DNA from: Taxawa tesnikishii (nom. ined.) | Taxonomy: Eukaryota > Ascomycota > Dothideomycetes > Dothideales | Direction: 5' to 3' | Length of the DNA stretch: 64,000 bases | NCBI GenBank assembly: GCA_030247885.1 | Contig: JAPDRO010000019.1 | Coordinates: 558,001 to 622,000 of the forward strand | Shown: positions 21,601-33,377 of the stretch, piece by piece | Layout: the number at the start of each line of letters is the position of its first letter | Position numbering within the stretch: position 1 is the first letter of the stretch | Position numbers and translations under genes: made by a program | The notes under the pieces: generated by a model | What the model saw: the letters and a program-made list of their open reading frames with translations, nothing else | Databases searched by the model: none | What the model was told of the DNA's origin: nothing

Positions 21601-24600
21601 ATGACGACGTCCCCGTCAATGGAGAAAGGCGGACTGGAGGACGATGAGACCTCACCACAGTTCGATGTCGAGCGTCAAGAGAACCGGCAACGCATCCAGT
21701 TCGAACCTGATGACCGTCCTGAGCGCTCAGCAACCCGCCTTGGTCGGCGCCACTCCCGTGCCCAGAGTGTCGACTCCATCAGCAGTGTACGAAGCAGAGC
21801 CCAATCAACTTCCGTTGCAGCAGGGATTCCCATCGAGTTCAGAACGATCTCATTCCAGGTAGCCAATTCCCAGACACTCGCCGCCGATCAGAAGGAGGCT
21901 CGCAAGCCCATGAAGAAAAGCAAGAAGATCAAGGCTCAGAAGAAGACCGAGAAGGCACAGGACAAGAGACAGCAGGACGCCGATCACTTTGAGAAACTCG
22001 AATACCACACCTTGGACCGCGCCGGCGTCTACACGAACCTAGACAGCGCTGACCAAGGACTGTCATCAACGGAGGCTGCCGCTCGCCTCGCAAGAGATGG
22101 AAAGAACGCTTTGCCTCACCGACGGGAGAACTACCTCAAGAAGTTGCTGGAGTACGTCTTCGGTGGCTTCTGTTCGGTTCTGTGGGTCGGCGTCATCATC
22201 TTCTTCATATGTTGGAGACCACTTGGTGATCCAGATCCTGCTGCATACAATCTTGGACTTGCTATCCTGGTTCTTATCGTCATCTTTCTCCAAGCGTGCT
22301 TCTCCGCCTTCCAAGACTGGTCGACGGGCCGCACAATGAACGCCATCCTGGACTTGCTGCCAGCCGAAGCGGTGGCTATCAGAGATGGAAACGCTATCAA
22401 AGTCCCATCGACCGATCTCGTCGTAGGAGATGTTGTCAAGATTAGTATCGGCAACAAGACACCTGCGGACATCCGTCTCCTCAGCACCTCTGGAGACGTT
22501 CGCTTCGACCGAAGCATGCTCACTGGCGAAAGCGATGAGATCGAGGGCGCTGTCGACGCGACAGACAAGAACTTTCTTGAAACCCGTAACATTGCTCTCA
22601 TGGGTACACTTGTTACCAATGGCTCTGCCACCGGAATTGTTGTTCTTACCGGTGGCAACACTTGCATGGGTCGCATCTCAAGCGCCATGTCAGGCGTCAA
22701 GCAGGAGGCTACCCTTATTCAGAAGGAGATCAACCGCTTCGTCAAGATCATCGTTTGCCTCACTGTTGTCCTGGCTTTGGCCATTCTCTTTACCTGGGTC
22801 GGGTGGCTACGCGTAGACCATTTCGCTTTCATGAACACTGCGGCCATGCTTGATGATGGTAAACTGTCCACCTTACGCGTCTTTCCAATACGGTGCTAAC
22901 TCATACCTACAGTCATGGGTTGTGTCGTTGCCTTCATCCCAGAGGGTATGCCTGTAGCTGTCGCCCTTACTCTCATGATGATCGCCCGTCGCATGAAGAA
23001 CAGCAACATCCTGCCCAAAGGTCTGTCCACAGTGGAGACCCTCGGCTGTGTCAATGTCATCTGTTCCGACAAAACCGGTACCCTTACGGAGAACAAAATG
23101 GTCGTCACCACTGTCGGCTTCGTCGATGAGCAATTCGTCGCCAGTGAAGCCTTTGCTGAGCTGGAGAAGAAGTCGATTCGGCCCCTTGCCGAGCTCCACC
23201 GCGCCGCCGTCCTGTGTAACGATGCCAGCTTCGACCCATTGTCGATGGACCGTCCAGTCATGGACCGTGAGGTGCAGGGTAACGCTACCGATGGCGCCGT
23301 TCTGAAGTTCGGCGAGGCAGCTCAGACCAATGCAACTCGCGACCTTCCGGATGCACACCCGCGGAAGTATCAGATCCCATTCAACTCCAAGAACAAGTGG
23401 ATGCTCACCTTGCATGACGACATTGATGACACTAAACCCTCCACGCCGGATGCCCCGACTTATCTTCTCTATGCCAAAGGTGCTCCCGATGTTTTGCTGC
23501 CGAAATGCACTTCCTACTGGTCGGCAAAATCCAACGTTGTTTTGCCTCTCGATGTTGACGCAAGGGCGCAATTCAGCTCTTTGCAAGAGCGTCTTTCCAG
23601 GAACGCCGAACGTGTGATCCTCCTCTGTGAGCGTCACTATCGCGCTCAAGAAGTCCTCGGTACCAACGCCTTCGGTGATGAGATACTCGAAGCTGGTCTG
23701 GCAGATTTGACTATCATCGGTGTGTTTGGTATCACTGATCCTCCTCGAAAGGAGACTGCTCCAACTGTGGCCTCCTGTCGTCGCGCCGGTGCACGCTTCT
23801 TCATGGTCACTGGTGATTTCGGCTTGACCGGCGCAGCTATTGCACGCAACGTGGGCATCTTCACTCATGCTGGGGAACCGGACACGTACGAAACGATCGC
23901 AGAGGGGCGACCTTCAAGAACGACAGCGAGAAGTCCGCCCGGCTGAACGAGAGCTTGCTGTTGGAAGGCCCGTCCATTTCCAGGCTTACGGATGAGGATT
24001 GGGACATTGTCTGCAGCTATGAGGAGATCGTCTTCGCTCGTACTACCCCGAACAGAAACTTCGCATCGTCAACGAGTTCAAAGCGCGCGACAACGTGGTC
24101 GCAGTGACTGGAGATGGGGTGAACGATGCGCCTGCGCTGAGGGCAGCAGATGTTGGCATTGCCATTGCAGCGGGCTCAGATGTTGCACTCGAAGCCTCGG
24201 ACCTCGTCCTGCTCGACAAGTTCGACTCCATCGTTGACGCGATCCGCCTCGGCCGCCTCGTCTTCCAGAATCTGCAAAAGGTCATCGCCTACCTGCTCCC
24301 CGCAGGCAGCTGGTCCGAGATCTGGCCGGTGCTGATGAACGTCTTCTTCGGGGTCCCGCTGCCTCTCAGCTCCTTCCTCATGATCATCATCTGCGTCTTC
24401 ACGGACCTCTTCCTCTCCCTCTCCCTCATCATGGAAAAGGAAGAATTCGACCTCCTCAGCCTCCCGCCCCGCAACCATAAGAAAGACCACCTCATCAACC
24501 TCAAGATCTACGCCCAGTCCTACCTCTTCATCGGCGTCATGGAAACCGTCTGCGCGCACGCGATGTTCTTCCTCTACATGTGGCGCCACGCCCGCATTCC

Positions 24601-25021
24601 TATTGGCGACCTCTTCTTCGCCTTCGAGAGCTACAGCGCCGGCTTCCACGGCTACACCCAGGACGAGCTCGCCCACTTCAACAACGTCGGCCAGGGCGTC
24701 TACTTCGTCACCCTCGTCATCATGCAGTGGGGCAACCTCCTCAGTATTCGGAACAAACGTATGAGCATCCTCCAGGCTGATCCCTTCCGTGCCAAACGCC
24801 GCAACCCTTGGCTCCTCGGTGGCATTGTCATGTCCTTCGCTATCGCCATCTTCGTCACCATGGAACCCGGCCTCCAGAGCATCTTCGGTACTGCCACAGT
24901 GCCGATCGAGTTCTGGCTAATCCCATTGCCGCTGGCGCTTGGTGTTTTAATCTTTGATGAGATCAGAAAGTTGCTTGTTAGGCAGTTCCCCGGCGGTCCG
25001 CTGGCGAAGATCGCGTGGTAA
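21601..25021 (+). CDS. P-type ATPase, fungal Na+/K+-ATPase-like (type IIC) alpha subunit
   Basis: Exon 1 is 21601-22858, a 54-bp intron follows (GTAAAC...CTACAG), and exon 2 is 22913-25021; about 1122 residues. Start chosen at ATG 21601 (MTTSPSMEKGG). Parts: a ~170-residue basic N-terminal cytosolic tail; helices 1-2 (EYVFGGFCSVLWVGV, NLGLAILVLIVIFLQ); actuator loop with SMLTGESDE; helix 4 with VVAFIPEGMPVAVAL; phosphorylation site ICSDKTGTLTENK (Asp472); nucleotide-binding KGAPDVLL; hinge VTGDGVNDAPALR; six C-terminal helices including LPLSSFLMIIICVFTDLF. The C-terminal half aligns in order with animal Na,K-ATPase alpha (IAYLLPAGSWSEIWP versus IAYTLTSNIPEITP). Two runs, G at 23904-23907 and C at 24046-24049, each lack one base; restoring both gives exactly 1123 codons. 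The pump probably exports Na+ or imports K+ at the plasma membrane. Confidence 0.9.
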
Positions 25022-26258
25022 GACCATAAAGCGCGAACATGGCATATTGGGAACAAGCACCTCGGAGAGGTCGGAAAGAGTCATGTATGTATGAAAAGTC
25101 ATATGCCCGTACATACCCAGAAGATGTTGTGGAGGCTTCGGCGGTCTTCGACTAGGGAGAAGTTAGCAGGGTGGCTAAATTGCGTTTACTACAAGAGATT
25201 CACTCACTGTGAACCCCACCGCCGTTCCCATCAAAGTGCATTGACTCGTGGACAGTAGTCGTCGCCCGCTCCAGTTCTTTGGGATCTCGGGACATGGTCG
25301 TGGACGCTCCATCGAGGGTGCAGTCTGGGCCATACCACCGCTCTACCGCGTCGAGCCGACAGCGAAACCAGTCTTTGGTCACGCGCCACCCTTGCCTGTT
25401 GTGAAAGAACGCAGGACAGACGTTGACAAAGTTCTCTCCACGGACGACGAAGGCTTCCGCTCACTTGATACAGTAAGCTTGAGGAGTTGGAAGACGGGGT
25501 ATGCGACGGCTGAGGGGAATCCATGTCTACGACCAAGAGAAAGATCTTTCTAGACATGTGCCTGCATTGAGGCTTTTAGCTTAGACTATTGTCTTTGCAA
25601 CTTGCATTTTGGAGCTTTGTTGTTGACGTGTTGGTTGCAAAGGCTGTCAGGTTCCCCTGTTAGGAAGAAAATGTGTGTGATTTCCTCATCAGCGCGTGGC
25701 TATTCAGCAAATCACTCTGAACGATGGCCGGAGTTAGTTATGGATAACGGTGTGTCTTGCGGCTAAACGGCGTTGACTTTTGGTCACAGCCGCAATGCTG
25801 CTGCATCGTGATAGTACCCTCGTATATATAAGCCAGGAAGTGCGCTGTAGGCTCCTGTAAGCGTACAGAGGCTGCAGTATCGCAATTCAAGACTCGTTTT
25901 CACAGGTTGAATGTGAGAAAGCAAGTTGGCAGGCCGGACAAGCCTCCGAAGCTTTTTCAAGCCGTGCTTGTACGGTGGACGAAACCCTCCATCTCTTCCA
26001 ACCCCGCCTGGACGAACGAATGACTCGCGTGTGAAAGTGGGATAGCGGGACAGTGGGATGCCAAGGTACGTCATCGCGACGAGGTACGCGGCAAGTTTGG
26101 CCTGGAACCTGACAATCAGGTTTCCCACTTGAAGCTTGAGCTTCTAGGAACCTGCTATTTAAAACCTCTCTTGGTCTGTTCTGGTCTTCCGATCTACCAT
26201 CAAACACGCTATCTTCACACATCCAATCCAATTTACCAACCCAAACAAACCAACCACA
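25022..26258. other. Intergenic, no recognised gene
   Basis: A 1.24-kb spacer. Open frames of about 100 codons at 25248-25553 (plus) and 25784-26231 (minus) show no family resemblance and overlap frames on the other strand, so I leave them uncalled. The last 60 bp (repeated CCAAC/CCAAAC) look like the leader of the next gene. Confidence 0.45.
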
Positions 26259-26627
26259 ATGTCCGCACCAGCAGGAGACGCAAACACCGGTGCCGCCGGC
26301 GCTACCAAGGAGGACTACGGTGACAAGGGTGAGTCCCTCTAGGCCTAGGGGTGTCGAGCAGCTACAAGGAAATGGTTCACCAACAACGTATTGAAGGTAT
26401 CGACGCCCTTGAGAAGAAGGCCGGACAGGACCCCAGCAAGCTGCGCCAGGTCAATGAGAAAGTGGTCCGTACTACCCCTCCTCCCTTCCTGCTCACATCC
26501 CTTCCTTGGCTTAAAGTCAAGAAGAGCAGTCACGGAGCTGACATGGTTGGGTACACAGACCGACTCCGCCCGCGGCATGTTCGAGAAGGCCACCGGCAAG
26601 AACGTGCCCGACAAGGTCTCCAATTAG
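26259..26627 (+). CDS. Conserved small fungal protein, 68 residues
   Basis: Three tiny exons, 26259-26328, 26397-26464 and 26559-26627, with introns of 68 and 94 bp, give exactly 69 codons. The product runs MSAPAGDANTGAAGATKEDY, then GDKGIDALEKKAGQDPSK, NEKV and TDSARGMFEKATGKNVPDK, ending VSN. It is hydrophilic with no signal peptide or membrane segment. The C-terminal TDxARGxFEKATGKxVPDKxSN pattern recurs in small uncharacterised ascomycete proteins as I remember them; I know of no assigned function. The second donor is either GTCCGT at 26465 (preferred, gives NEKVTD) or GTGGTC at 26462. Because no exon exceeds 24 codons, an automated caller could easily miss it. Confidence 0.75.
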
Positions 26628-27051
26628 AGATGAGGATGCTTGCATGTTCATGACCCCTTCGGCTTATGATATTGTAATGATGGAATGATATCTGTAAAGA
26701 ATCCGTGCAATCATCGAACGTTGCAATGCTCCTGCCAAATCCAGACTCATGACGTGACTGAAGTTTCCTTGACAGTATTTGCGAAGCTTGTACAGCACGC
26801 ATCTATTCACTCTGATTGTGGTTTGTTATGATCTACGCTTATATCTTCTCAATCAGAGCTCACTGGTTGGTTGTGTCAGTTCATGTCTAAGCCACCCGAG
26901 TGTCAGCAACACCAGCGATGTCTGCGTCCCCGTCCCAGTCTGTACATTTCGTTCGTCTGCTTTCTCTTGGTCTTCCTGTACAGAACACTCATGTAGTACG
27001 TTGCCTGGTCGAGCCTCTTCCCACACCTCTATTGCTGCAAACTCCGAACCT
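26628..27051. other. Intergenic between small-protein gene and HET gene
   Basis: A 424-bp spacer. A frame in phase with the following HET gene is open from about 26779 but lacks an ATG with a plausible N terminus before 27052, so it is treated as leader. Confidence 0.45.
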
Positions 27052-29011
27052 ATGGCGTCCCAAACGGCACCTTCTCAGTCTCCGCTCCCGGAGAGCATCT
27101 CTGCTGATACCGACGCTCCTCTCGTTGATTTTCAGCCTTCGCCCTCGATGCAAGGTGTGGAGCCATGGAAACCGCTGTCTGGGCCTCGACACTTCCGCAT
27201 ACTACAGATCTTTCCAGGAGAGGTTGACACTCGTCTTGAATGCGAGCTCTGGGAAGGGGACCTTGATGATTTCCCATTAGACGGGAAGGCCAAGTTCGAG
27301 GCTCTTTCGTACGCTTGGGGCGATCCTACCCCGCGCAACACAATCACATGCAGCGGCAAGAACATCATAATTGCCGATAGTCTTTACGCAGCTCTTCAAA
27401 ACTTCCGGCTCAACAAAGATTATAGATGGTTGTGGGCAGATGCGATCTGCATTGACCAAGACAATATGGAGGAAAAGAACGTTCAAGTACGCCTCATGCG
27501 GCAAATATATCGACGTGCGCATACTGTCATATGGCTTGGCGAAAACGATCCGGATGTTTTATGTCCGGGTTTCGACAACATGGTACAACGAGAAGGTTCA
27601 AAGTATTGCAATAAAACCATCCGCACAACACGTCGCCTTCACGACCTTTTCAGCACTGACGGAACACTGAGCCCTCTGGCTCGATCACTGCTACATATTA
27701 GCCGGAGACCTTGGTTTTCGCGACTGTGGGTGCGACAGGAGGTTATCCTGGCTGTTGATTGTACTTGCTACGTTGGCAAGCTCCACGTCAAGTTCTATCA
27801 TCTTAACAGACTCTTTCAGGCTTTGTTCGCGTACGCTACCCACGAATACGCAACCAACCAGGCTCCTTACCACGAATACGGCGTGCATAGATTGCCAGGT
27901 GCTTGTATACCAGAATCGCATCTATCGAACAACAAGCTGCCGCGTCGTGACCTTTGTGCATTCAGACACAACCTAAAATCAAAGTGCACCGATATTCGAG
28001 ACCACGTCTATGGCATTGTCGGTCTTTTTGATGCACCTGAGAAGTACAACATAGATTACAGCCTGACCTTTGACCAAGTCTGCACGCGATTTGCTATACA
28101 CTGCGTTGTCCACTACAAAGATCTGGTCGTGTTTGAATCAGTCCGTTGGCAAAAGAACAGGACCCAGAAAACAGCGTCTTCACGAAGGCTAAGCCTTCAT
28201 GGGCTCCGCATTTCCAAAACAACTTCCGCGACGCGGGCATGATAAACCCAGCGGTAAATGACCCTCCGTACCACACGAACACGAACGCGGCTGGGGCAGT
28301 GGCCAATGTGGAAGATATAGACGACCATTCCATTCGCCTCCAAGGACACGTTGTGGACAGAATTGTCTCATTGGCCGAGACCAGGATGCCGGGCCACGAT
28401 ACCAGAGCAGGGAAGAAGATCGTAAGCGAAGCCGTGTTGAGCTGGGAGTCTTGGTTCCTGGATGTCCTGCACGATGTCACATCTGAACTACTTGCGGAAC
28501 TGTTTATGGACACTATTTTACAAGGCAGTTGGTGGGTCTTTGACTATGGTCTTCCGACGAAGCTCAAAGGAAAAATCACAAAGGGCGCCGATTTCACAAC
28601 GTACGTAGTCGAAAGCACCGATCTTACAACGGACATGCGTCTACGCCTAGCCGCTCCCTGGTATGAGAGGTACTGTAATGGTCGCTTTGCTCAGCATCTG
28701 GTGCCCGACCCAGAATTCACTCCAGAAGAACGGGATCAGCTTGCGGACGTCTTTGCAGTAGAATCCGCTCACAGAGTGCTTCCAAGAGGATGTATACTAC
28801 ACAAAAAGGTTTCATCGGAACCGGCTTTCCAAACATCAGGGTGGGCGATATGGTCTGCCTTCTCTACGGCGGCAGAGTTCCATTCGTGCTACGACCAGTG
28901 CCCGATACCGACAAGTTCCACTTGATTGGAGAAACTTACGTTCACGGACTCATGCATGGCGAAGCACTGGATATGCCTGGCCTGGAGAAGCGAGTGTTCA
29001 CAATCATCTGA
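27052..29011 (+). pseudogene. Second HET-domain protein, interrupted
   Basis: ATG 27052 (MASQTAPSQSPLPESIS) starts an N-terminal HET domain: FEALSYAWGDPTPRN, then WLWADAICIDQDNMEEKNVQ, LMRQIYRRAHTVIWLGEND and PWFSRLWVRQEVILA. A middle segment with DIRDHVYGIVGLF and NIDYSLTF follows, and the C-terminal block VGDMVCLLYGGRVPFVLRP with ETYVHGLMHGEA closes it. Role as for other HET proteins: self/non-self recognition. It differs from the HET gene at 10.8 kb outside the core motifs, so it is not a recent duplicate. About two frame changes interrupt it. Given the homopolymer errors elsewhere it may be intact in the organism. Confidence 0.82.
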
Positions 29012-30501
29012 CACCCACAAATGGCCCAAATGTAATCGCGCCGCCTACAGCGAGGCTCAGCGAACTCCTCATTAAGAGCACTATATTACCTGCCCACCCG
29101 GTTCGGCGGGGATCTGCGTACACCACGGCAAAGCCCAATACTGTTCTGTCTCCAACAAGTAACCCGGACCTTCACGCCATCCTCCTGGAACACTTCCATC
29201 CTCCCATCCTTTAACTACCTTCACGTTCACCTGCCCCAGCCGTAGCATTGCACGGGCTATCCAATTCCCTCTCCGAGCCCGGCAAATGGACTTGGTACTC
29301 GTGCGGACTGTTCCAAAGCTTCAACTCATCGCATTCTTCCTGGTGCTCCACCAACTCGTCGTTAGCATCGCGCAGGTATGCGGTAGTCGCCTCCCTCAAT
29401 ACTCGACCCTAGCGCAGTCTTCCTGCTTTCTCCGGAGAAACACATGTACTGGCGTGACCGAGGAATCTAGGGGAAAACCCGTCGGACGTCCTGGGTTCTG
29501 CTTCGCCGTCGGAAAGCATTCTGCCGGTTGATGCCATGTCTGATCTGAGATTGTCGATGATGCTCTCAAGGGCCGTGATCTGTCACCGGGTCTCCGTGGT
29601 TCCGGTCTTGTCCGCGAGAAGACGGTTGGTGAGCCGTGCGACCGCATGGCTGGGTGAGATCGAGACTTTTAGACTGGGGTATATCTGAATTTTTGAAGGT
29701 GTCGGCAAAAGGCAGAAGGGCAGCCATGCAACGGGGAAACGATTGAGACATGCTGGGGTAGGGAGCAGGTGTATGTTGCTGCAGGCGGACTGTGTGCGTA
29801 GTATCCTTTCCCGACGGTTCAGATATGTTAATTCTGACACTGTTTAGATCCTGCAAGGTACAAGGTGGTGACTGTTTTTGTTCGCGTCAAATGGGCAAAC
29901 AGCAACTTCTAGCACAGTGAGAGGCACGACCTAACATCGGGAACTGGATGGTCCCAGCAAGCTGTTTGGTTCATCTACAGACGTTCGCGGGGTTGAAGCG
30001 ATAGACTACATCCTCCACGTGCTACTGATCGCGGATGGAGAGGCACAGAGGCCGTCGTAGACGAAGAAGCGATGTGCGGGAGGTGCTGTCGCAGCAAGGC
30101 AGCGGTATAGCGAATCTGGCTGTCTGCAGAGGAAGGGGAAGTACTGTAGATAGGATGGCTGGTCGGTCGTCTAAGATGGCGGGTCTGTCGTGTCAGATGG
30201 GGACTTCGGCTAGTTTTACGTGACGCGAGGGACGGGAACGCGTATTGGCGGCTCTTGGCACTCCTGCCCCGCGATGATGTCGATCGTTTACTACTCTCCC
30301 TGCCCGTCCTGCGTCTTGCCCGTCCTGGACTGGACTAGGAACATATGCGCCAATAAATCACACACTCATCCCAAGACAAAGACACTGCTGCCGCCCGCCC
30401 CTATACCGCAATCGCACTCTGCTTGTCGCCAACGGCATGACATACTGAACTTGATCCGCAGAATCCCACCCTCTCCCTCACCCTCACCCTCACCCATAAT
30501 C
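29012..30501. other. Intergenic, no recognised gene
   Basis: About 1.5 kb. Frames of 60-100 codons on both strands around 29,210-29,860 overlap one another and show no family features. The last 100 bp before 30502 carry CCCTCACCCT-type repeats just upstream of the sds23 start. Confidence 0.45.
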
Positions 30502-32214
30502 ATGGAACAACACCACCCCTCCTCCCCGCCGCTCAATCCCTCGACCTCGCCGCGCAACCTCCAACTGCCCAACCTCCAAAATCTCAAGTTCACGCCTTCT
30601 GGCACTCCTCTCACATCTCCAATGAAGGAGACTCGCACGCCAGGCTCGTCAAGCCCCTCCATCTCTCACCGCTCCTCGTTTGCCGACAACTTGCGCGGAA
30701 TTCCACCCTCCCCGCGTGCTCAGCGTAACCCCTCCTTCTCCCAACAAGCCCTTCAGGACCTGATCAACAATCCCCTGTTGCGCGCAACGATGGCGCAGAG
30801 GATGCAAAATTCATGGGAAGAGATTGGCGTACCATCACTGTTGGAGAGATCATTGCTGCCGAGGAAGTGAGGTTCGTCGAGGTGGATACAAGCGTCGAGG
30901 ATGCGACCAAGGTAAGACGAACTGCTGTCTGTTGAACTTCGCTCCTGACGTGTGTGTAGCTACTGGTCAACTCTGGCGCTCCAAACGTCATCCTCATACG
31001 CGAACATAAGAACACCCGCACAGCAATCGGCACTTTTGACTACGACGACCTCAATGCCTACCTCCTTCTCGTGACCGGGCTCGCATACCCCGCTGACACA
31101 GATCAAGCAGAGGTGGAGAGTATTCTTAGCAGAGCGCGCAACAACCAATCAATCCCTTTGAAGGACATCAAGGGCCTTCTCGGCCGCAAGGAACCGCCAG
31201 CGTTCCTCGAGCACAAAGACACCCTTACCAAGACGGTGGAAATCTTCGGGTCGGGGTTCCACAGGATCATCGTGCGGGAAGTGGGGTCGCCAGATGTCGT
31301 GGGCGTTCTGAGTCAATTGAGATTGGTGCGCTTCTTCTGGCAGAACATGACGAGCTTCAGGGCAGTAGGAGAACTGTACCAGCGCTCCTTGAAAGAACTG
31401 GATATCGGCAGTCACACCGTCATCTCCATCAAGTTAGTTCAATGCCGGCCCTGTTCGGTACGCAAGCTGACCTCTCCCTCTAGCGGCGACAAACCACTTA
31501 AGGAGGCCTTACTACTCATGCACAACGAAGGTGTGACCTCCCTTCCGGTCTTGGATAATCACAAGAATGTGATTGGCAACATCTCACACGTGGATGTCAA
31601 GGTACGTAGAGCTGATTGTGCCAGGCTTCGGCTTGTTAATACCGACTTTAGCTTCTCACTACCACGTCTTCCATCCCTCTGCTCGACTCGAGCTGCATTC
31701 ATTTCATCTCCGTTATCCTTTCCGAGCGTGGCATGAATGACGGCAAAGATTCCTTCCCGTCTTCCATGTCACTCCTTTCAACACCCTCGCGCACACCGTC
31801 GCGAAACTCGTCGCTACCCGCTCTCACCGCATGTGGATCGTCGATGCGCCTTCTCCTGCCTCTTCCGTGCCTCCATCCCCAGGCATGCCGCCCATGAATC
31901 CCGCATCCATGGTCCAACACGCCACCCTCCCTGGCCCGGCTCAGCCGACGTCTGGGCCACCGTACACGCCTGCTAACCCTCCGGCCAATATCAGTGCTGC
32001 AAGTCTTCCCGGTACTACGCTGAGTGGTAGACTCAGCGGCGTGATCAGCTTGACCGACGTGCTCAACCTCTATGCCAGAGCGACGGGGCTCAGCCCACAG
32101 GATCCGAATGAGACAAGGCAGAGACGCCGGAGGAGCAGCTCTGCGTCTGTAAGGCATAGTCTGGATTCCGTCAGGAGCGTCGAGCTGGGTAGAAGCGGCA
32201 GTCAGCGGCGGTAG
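30502..32214 (+). CDS. sds23: Sds23/Moc1-type CBS-domain protein
   Basis: Four exons, 30502-30911, 30960-31432, 31484-31601 and 31652-32214, with introns of 48, 51 and 50 bp. Start at ATG 30502 ([14 protein letters not shown]) follows the usual Ser/Pro-rich N terminus; [15 protein letters not shown] opens the conserved part. CBS repeats then read [52 protein letters not shown] and [20 protein letters not shown], followed by [10 protein letters not shown] and [18 protein letters not shown]. Sds23 restrains PP2A-type phosphatases and is needed for cell-cycle control and growth on low glucose. C runs at 30772-30775 and 31756-31758 each lack a base; with both restored the exons total 1566 nt (522 codons). 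It is convergent with the dehydrogenase gene. Confidence 0.9.
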
Positions 32215-32491
32215 GCATTGTGCGCTGCACTTCGCTGATTGACATGATCGACGGTCGGTGGAGACGACAATGGGAGAGTGCATAGAGGACTGATTTCCTG
32301 GAGAGGTCCATGAACGTGAGTTTGGAATGCAGATGCACGTAGCGTGGCGTTACGGGGGACATGGTAGGGCGCTGTTGAGACCCGGTCTTCTTTTTCGTGG
32401 AAAGTATCATAGAGATGTGTACCATGACACGACTAGCAAAAACACATATCATTCAGGGAGGCGTACGCATCCGCTCCACCCCGTTTCGGGC

Positions 32492-33377
32492 TCAAAACTG
32501 CACTCCTGTACACAACGCGCCATCCACGACCAAGTTCGTCCCAGAGACGAAACTCGCCTTGTCGCTCGCGAGGAACGCGACTGCATTCGCCACTTCCTCC
32601 GGCTTACCCATCCTGCCCATCGGGTTCTTCGCATGCTGCTCCGCAAACAGCTTCGGGTTCGCCGTCTCGATGCCGCCCCAGACGCCATCCTCGATGTAGA
32701 TGTTGCCTGGGGAGACGGTGTTGGCTCTGACGCCCTTGGGCGCCAGTGTGTGCGCGAGCGAGGCCATGTAGTGGATCAGCGCGGCTTTGAAGGGACCGTA
32801 GGGCGAGGGAGCCGTGAAGTCGACGTCCCGGCCGGAGACGGAGGAGATGGCGATGATGTTCCCTTTCCGCGCTTCCAGGGAGGGCAAGGCGGCGTTGACG
32901 AGGGTGACGGTGGCCAGCATGTCGACGTCGAAGGCGTTGCGCCAGGCGGAGGCGTCGTTGGAGATGGCGAGCGCGGATACGTTGGAGACCACCACGTCAA
33001 CGCCGCCGGAGTGGGCTATTCCGGAAACCCAGTTCTTTAGTTGCTCGGTGTTGGAGACGTCGACGACTTCGCCACGCGAGCGGGAGTCCGGGTACGCGGA
33101 CGCGAGGGCCTTGTTGGCGGCGTCGATTTCGTCCTGTTTGCGCGCGCAGAAGTGCACGTGTGCGCCTTCTGCCAGTCTGCGTGGTTTCTCTGTTTTCAGC
33201 GGGGAAAGTGAAGTGGTATGTAACGCGGGATATACGTACAAGGTCTCCACGATCACGCGGCCGATGCCTTTCGTGCCGCCTGTCGGACAGTCAGTGACTC
33301 CTTGCCGTGTTGTGCGGACTTTGCTGGAATGACCCACCGGTCACTATGACCACTTTGTCCTTGAGACCAAGCTGCAT
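32492..33377 (-). CDS. Short-chain dehydrogenase/reductase
   Basis: Three exons on the minus strand, 33377-33338, 33279-33240 and 33176-32492, with introns of 58 and 63 bp, encode 254 residues, the usual size of a classical SDR. The first intron falls inside the nucleotide-binding motif: MQLGLKDKVVIVTG is joined to GTKGIGRVIVE, giving TGGTKGIG. Further marks are VHFCARK after beta 2, VDVVVSNVSALA in place of the usual NNAG, catalytic Ser in IIAISSVSG, and YGPFK as the YxxxK pair, then VRANTVSPGNIY and FVSGTNLVVDGAL at the C terminus. The substrate cannot be told; RxxK after the second strand hints at NADP preference. An uninterrupted frame on the opposite strand (32327-33040) is its shadow. 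Confidence 0.92.

Noticed and set aside
25784-26231. Two overlapping 114-codon minus-strand frames
   Set aside because: They overlap each other in different phases and lie in the promoter of the 68-residue protein gene; no domain resemblance.
32327-33040. Long plus-strand frame of about 237 codons
   Set aside because: It is antisense to the short-chain dehydrogenase and rich in Gly/Val/Asp as expected of a shadow frame in GC-rich coding DNA.
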